Assembly: GCA_964552725.1 (NCBI GenBank)
Contig: CAZKHU010000113.1
Span: 1-8,503 of the forward strand
DNA length: 8,503 bases
From: DYTH01 sp964552725
GTDB taxonomy: Bacteria > Desulfobacterota > Syntrophia > Syntrophales > UBA5619
Direction: 5' to 3'
Shown here piece by piece: positions 5,968 to 8,503 of this stretch. The position numbers and the translations under genes are program-made. The notes beneath the pieces were generated by a model. That model did no database searches, was not told the origin of the DNA, and saw nothing but the letters and a program-made list of their open reading frames with translations. The first letter of the stretch is position 1. Each line of letters starts with the position of its first letter.

Positions 5968-7380
5968 TTAATCATTAGTCAGGGAAGGGGGTTGACCGGT
6001 GGCTTCCAGAACCCTCATCCAGACATTTCCCCGCGGATCGAGCTGTGTGCCGGAGCCGATCATTTTTAGGGGAATATGGACGTATTCGTCCCTCACCAAG
6101 CCGATGATGATCCCCGTCTTCCCGGCCATGCCGGCATGAACGGCGTATTGCCCGAGGGCCCCGCAGTAGCGGCTGTCGCTTGCGTTCGCGGGAACGCTGC
6201 GGATCATATAGCTGGGGTCTATGTATTTGATATTTACCTCGCTACCATTTTTTTTAAAGTGATCAGTGATCTCCTGCTTAAGGAAGGCGCCGACGTCAAG
6301 CAGACGGGGATTGCCCGAGGCATCAGTCTCAATGTTCGGCTGCCGCCGGTTGGCGGGATATGGACAAGTCGCGCCTTGTAAGGGATTGCAGGCGACGATA
6401 GCGTCATCCCGCTTTTTATTCTCAGGGGACATTATATCCTGCCCTGCGCCTTCGGCGACAAGAATGACGCAATGGGCACTTTCTTTCAGTTTCTTTTCTA
6501 TTCCCCTGAGCAGACCTTTCTCGCCATCCAGGTCAAAGGGAACCTCCGGGATAAGAACAAAATTCACGTCATTTTGAGCCAGGGCGGCACTGGCAGCAAT
6601 ATGTCCGGCTTCCCGACCCATTATCTTGACAAGGCCAATTCCGTTAGGGGCCCCTTTAGCCTCCACGTGGGCGCACTGGATTGCCTTCACTGATTCTGAA
6701 ACGGCTGTATCGAAGCCAAATGATTGCTGGATCAGATTCAAGTCGTTGTCTATCGTTTTGGGTATCCCGACAACCCCGATATTCAGGCCGCGGCGCGCAA
6801 TCTCCTCACAGATGCCTTCAGTTCCCCGGATTGTTCCGTCGCCTCCGATTGTGAAAAGCAGGTCGATGTTCATCCTTTTGAGGGCGTCGACAATATCGTT
6901 CACATCCTGACGCCCCCGGGAGGAGGAGAGTATCGATCCCCCCAGGTTATTTATGTCCTTTACAGTATCCGGGGTAAGCTCAATTACCGGATGGCCGTAT
7001 TTATGAATAAATCCCTGGAATCCGTACTTGATTCCAACGACATTATGAACGCCGTAACGATAGTAAAGCTCCATTGTCAGCGAGCGGATGACATCATTTA
7101 TACCAGGACAAAGCCCGCCGCAGGTAACAATCGCTGCTTTGGTCTTGGAGGGATCGAAGAATATCCTTTCGCGCGGTCCCGCTATTTCAAAAGAAAGCGG
7201 CAACCCGTCCGGCGACTTCAGGGAATCGTATTCGGCAAGATAGGCATTGAAAAGCAGCCTTCTTGTTTCCGGGACAAAATAGCTGACTGTCATCGGAGAA
7301 GGGATAGTGCATTCTCCGAGAGAATGTATCGTGAAATCATAAGCGATATCTGCATTGTGAAGATTGATTTTCGTTTTCAT
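5968..7380 (-). CDS. ATP-dependent 6-phosphofructokinase, plant/trypanosome (TP0108-like) type, with an in-frame insertion
   Basis: A 470-residue enzyme that phosphorylates fructose 6-phosphate to the 1,6-bisphosphate in glycolysis. It has an N-terminal extension of about 80 residues ending in AGPRERIFF, as in plant-type enzymes. Then come CGGLCPGIND (87-96), GGDGT (179-183), PKTIDND (207-213, catalytic Asp211), MGREAGH (254-260), and DPSYMIRSVPANASD (388-402). The glycine in GGDG predicts ATP use, while the lysine of PKTIDND is the residue shared with pyrophosphate enzymes. This G/K pair is typical of ATP-dependent members of the PPi-type group. Residues 321-351 are an extra 31-residue loop between GAGQ and DASGN, encoded by a palindromic segment (separate entry). 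The ATG at 7380 has AAAGGGG 8 bases upstream. The gene starts 13 bases after purN and probably shares its transcript. A pyrophosphate or reversible role cannot be fully excluded. Confidence 0.92.
   Translation of the reverse strand: MKTKINLHNADIAYDFTIHSLGECTIPSPMTVSYFVPETRRLLFNAYLAEYDSLKSPDGLPLSFEIAGPRERIFFDPSKTKAAIVTCGGLCPGINDVIRSLTMELYYRYGVHNVVGIKYGFQGFIHKYGHPVIELTPDTVKDINNLGGSILSSSRGRQDVNDIVDALKRMNIDLLFTIGGDGTIRGTEGICEEIARRGLNIGVVGIPKTIDNDLNLIQQSFGFDTAVSESVKAIQCAHVEAKGAPNGIGLVKIMGREAGHIAASAALAQNDVNFVLIPEVPFDLDGEKGLLRGIEKKLKESAHCVILVAEGAGQDIMSPENKKRDDAIVACNPLQGATCPYPANRRQPNIETDASGNPRLLDVGAFLKQEITDHFKKNGSEVNIKYIDPSYMIRSVPANASDSRYCGALGQYAVHAGMAGKTGIIIGLVRDEYVHIPLKMIGSGTQLDPRGNVWMRVLEATGQPPSLTND
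6328..6420 (-). repeat. In-frame 93-base palindromic insertion within the phosphofructokinase gene
   Basis: These 31 codons (residues 321-351) have no counterpart in the plant-type phosphofructokinases I can recall, where GAGQ is followed within about 7-10 residues by DASGN. The peptide is rich in Pro, Cys, Arg and Asn (for example CNPLQGATCPYPANRRQPN). The DNA holds a dyad: GCGGGAT (6353-6359) is matched by ATCCCGC (6406-6412), and on the same axis GTCGCGCCTTG (6368-6378) faces CAGGCGAC (6389-6396) with small bulges. A second small hairpin, CCGCC/GGCGG with a GGTT loop, is at 6343-6356. TCTCA occurs at 6327-6331 and again at 6420-6424, exactly 93 bases apart, like a target duplication. Deleting one unit joins SPE directly to TDASGN. 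Insertion by a mobile palindromic element is inference; a native surface loop is the alternative. Confidence 0.5.
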
Positions 7381-7393
7381 GCCGCATGCCCCT

Positions 7394-8107
7394 TTAAACT
7401 GTTGTCAAAGACGGGTTGATAAAGGCCGTATTCTCAGGCCGGATAGAGTTCAGGATACGCACCCTGCGGCCGGTTATAGCTATTCGGCCTTCCGCGTAAT
7501 ACTGGATTGCCTGGGAATATATCCGATGCTCCTCCTGCAAAATGCGTTCAGAGAGGCTCTTTCCGTCATCATTGTCATAAACCGGCACAACAGCCTGGAT
7601 AACGATCGGACCGGAATCTACCCCTTCATCGGCAAAATGAACGGTGCAGCCGGAAAATTTGACCCCGTAATCGACAGCCTTCTGCTGGACATGGAGGCCC
7701 GGAAAAGAGGGAAGGAGCGCCGGGTGGATATTGAGTATTTTCATTGGAAAGGCCTGGAAAAAGACGGAAGTCAGTATTCGCATGAACCCGGCCATCACAA
7801 CAAGCTCCACCCCCGAGGCGTTGAGAATTTCAATCATCCGCCTGTCAAAATCCTCTCTGGACGCGAAAAGGTGATGATCGACTACGGCTGTGGGAATATT
7901 ATGCTTTCTGCACCTTTCCAGGGCATAGGCGTCTTGACTGTTGCTGATTACAATGCTTATCCGGCCGTCAAGCCTGTTATTTTCAATATTTTCTATCAGG
8001 GACTGGAGATTCGATCCGTTGCCCGAAACAAGAACGCCAAGCGATATCTTTCGTCTGCCTCCCCCGCCTTTCTGATCATCAGATAAAGGAAACGGAACGC
8101 TCATCAT
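7394..8107 (-). CDS. purN: Phosphoribosylglycinamide formyltransferase PurN
   Basis: A 237-residue enzyme that transfers a formyl group from 10-formyltetrahydrofolate to GAR, the third step of purine synthesis. The phosphate-binding VSGNGSNLQ (residues 27-35) and the catalytic Asn126, His128 (NIHPALLPSFPG, 126-137) and Asp164 (DEGVDSGP) are all present. The spacing from His128 to Asp164 equals that of His108 to Asp144 in E. coli PurN. The N-terminus has about 20 extra residues with a GGGG run before the first strand (KISLGVLVSG). No later start codon is available before that strand. Two adjacent ATGs (8107 and 8104) follow GAGAGG; the second has the better spacing (7 against 4 bases). The gene overlaps the end of purM by 29 bases, its ribosome binding site lies within purM, and it ends 13 bases before the phosphofructokinase gene. 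Confidence 0.95.
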   Translation of the reverse strand: MMSVPFPLSDDQKGGGGRRKISLGVLVSGNGSNLQSLIENIENNRLDGRISIVISNSQDAYALERCRKHNIPTAVVDHHLFASREDFDRRMIEILNASGVELVVMAGFMRILTSVFFQAFPMKILNIHPALLPSFPGLHVQQKAVDYGVKFSGCTVHFADEGVDSGPIVIQAVVPVYDNDDGKSLSERILQEEHRIYSQAIQYYAEGRIAITGRRVRILNSIRPENTAFINPSLTTV

Positions 8108-8503
8108 TTCCTCTCATTTCAACTGTTCCCAGGGAATAGCCTTTTTCTCCCATTTTGCTTAGGCGATCAATGATCTCCGCTTCATCATTTTTTGCCGCAA
8201 TCAGGATCATCCCGATCCCCATGTTGAACACGCGATACATCTCTTCCTCGTCAACCTTTCCGATATCCCTGATTAAATCAAAAACAGGCAAAACCGGCCA
8301 ACTGTCCCGGCGGATCACAGTGCGGCATTGAGCAGGGGTTACACGGGGAATATTTTCGATAAACCCTCCGCCGGTTATATGCACTATTCCGTGTATATTA
8401 AAATTTTTAATCAGATTAAGGATCGGTTTTACGTAAATTTTGGTAGGCGCGAGGAGTTCCATCCCCAGTGTCTGTTCAAACCCTGAAATTTTATCGGACA
8501 ATT
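8079..8503 (-). CDS. purM: Phosphoribosylformylglycinamidine cyclo-ligase PurM, C-terminal part
   Basis: Partial: the frame runs off the right edge of the window and ends with TGA at 8081-8079, leaving the last 140 codons of a protein normally near 345 residues. The enzyme closes the imidazole ring of FGAM with ATP to give AIR, the fifth step of purine synthesis. The C-terminal domain is recognised by LLAPTKIYVKP, HITGGGFIENIPR, and the EEEMYRVFNMGIGM stretch, which are characteristic of PurM. The TTG near 8501 is an internal leucine codon, not a start. The 3' end overlaps purN by 29 bases in another frame, indicating translational coupling in one operon. Confidence 0.95.
   Translation of the reverse strand, partial: LSDKISGFEQTLGMELLAPTKIYVKPILNLIKNFNIHGIVHITGGGFIENIPRVTPAQCRTVIRRDSWPVLPVFDLIRDIGKVDEEEMYRVFNMGIGMILIAAKNDEAEIIDRLSKMGEKGYSLGTVEMRGNDERSVSFI

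Noticed and set aside
6368..6396. Sequence resembling a CRISPR repeat (starts GTCGCGCCTTGTAAGGG).
   Set aside because: It occurs once, inside a coding frame, with no spacers or second copy. The partial palindrome is better explained as part of the 93-base insertion.
6328..6420. Frameshift or assembly error in the phosphofructokinase gene.
   Set aside because: The reading frame is continuous across the segment and conserved sequence resumes in frame on both sides, so there is no frameshift.
8072..8084. Small perfect dyad TCTGAT-C-ATCAGA at the purM stop and purN 5' end.
   Set aside because: It is short, lies inside coding overlap and has no T-tract, so it is probably chance.
6724..8086. Two long overlapping plus-strand open frames (231 and 240 codons) opposite the phosphofructokinase gene and purN.
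   Set aside because: Both are shadows of well-supported minus-strand genes, with no plausible protein family or supporting context.

Overview
The window is a fully coding stretch of a bacterial chromosome with two convergent gene blocks that meet almost end to end near position 3856. The gene content and protein style fit a Gram-negative anaerobe of the Deltaproteobacteria/Desulfobacterota, perhaps a relative of the syntrophic Syntrophales. The clues are a Liv-type ABC transporter linked to an acyl-CoA ligase, a zinc-type (four-cysteine) ribosomal protein L28, a plant-type ATP phosphofructokinase and purMN. This placement is inference from recalled family patterns, not a database result.

Plus strand, 1-3854: the C-terminal part of an AMP-forming acyl-CoA ligase (open at the left edge), then livH, livM and livF. 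The genes are tightly packed and probably form one operon. Together they encode two permease subunits and one ATPase of a branched-chain amino acid-type (HAAT) importer, plus a ligase that could activate the imported or a related carboxylic acid. The periplasmic binding protein (LivK) and the second ATPase (LivG) are not in the window; LivG could lie upstream.

Minus strand, 8503-3859, in transcription order: purM (3' part only, open at the right edge), purN, a 6-phosphofructokinase gene, rpmB (L28) and recJ. purM and purN overlap and the phosphofructokinase gene follows after 13 bases, so purine synthesis and a glycolytic kinase appear co-transcribed. rpmB ends in a strong intrinsic terminator. 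recJ follows, possibly from its own promoter, and stops 4 bases from the livF stop codon.

The most interesting signal is inside the phosphofructokinase gene. A 93-base (31-codon) in-frame segment at 6328-6420 interrupts a loop that is short in related enzymes. It contains a 60-base imperfect palindrome and is bounded by a 5-base direct repeat. Removing it restores a canonical junction. It looks like a palindromic mobile element tolerated within a protein-coding gene, in the manner of Rickettsia palindromic elements. No rRNA, tRNA, CRISPR array, insertion sequence or gene-free stretch over 300 bases was seen.
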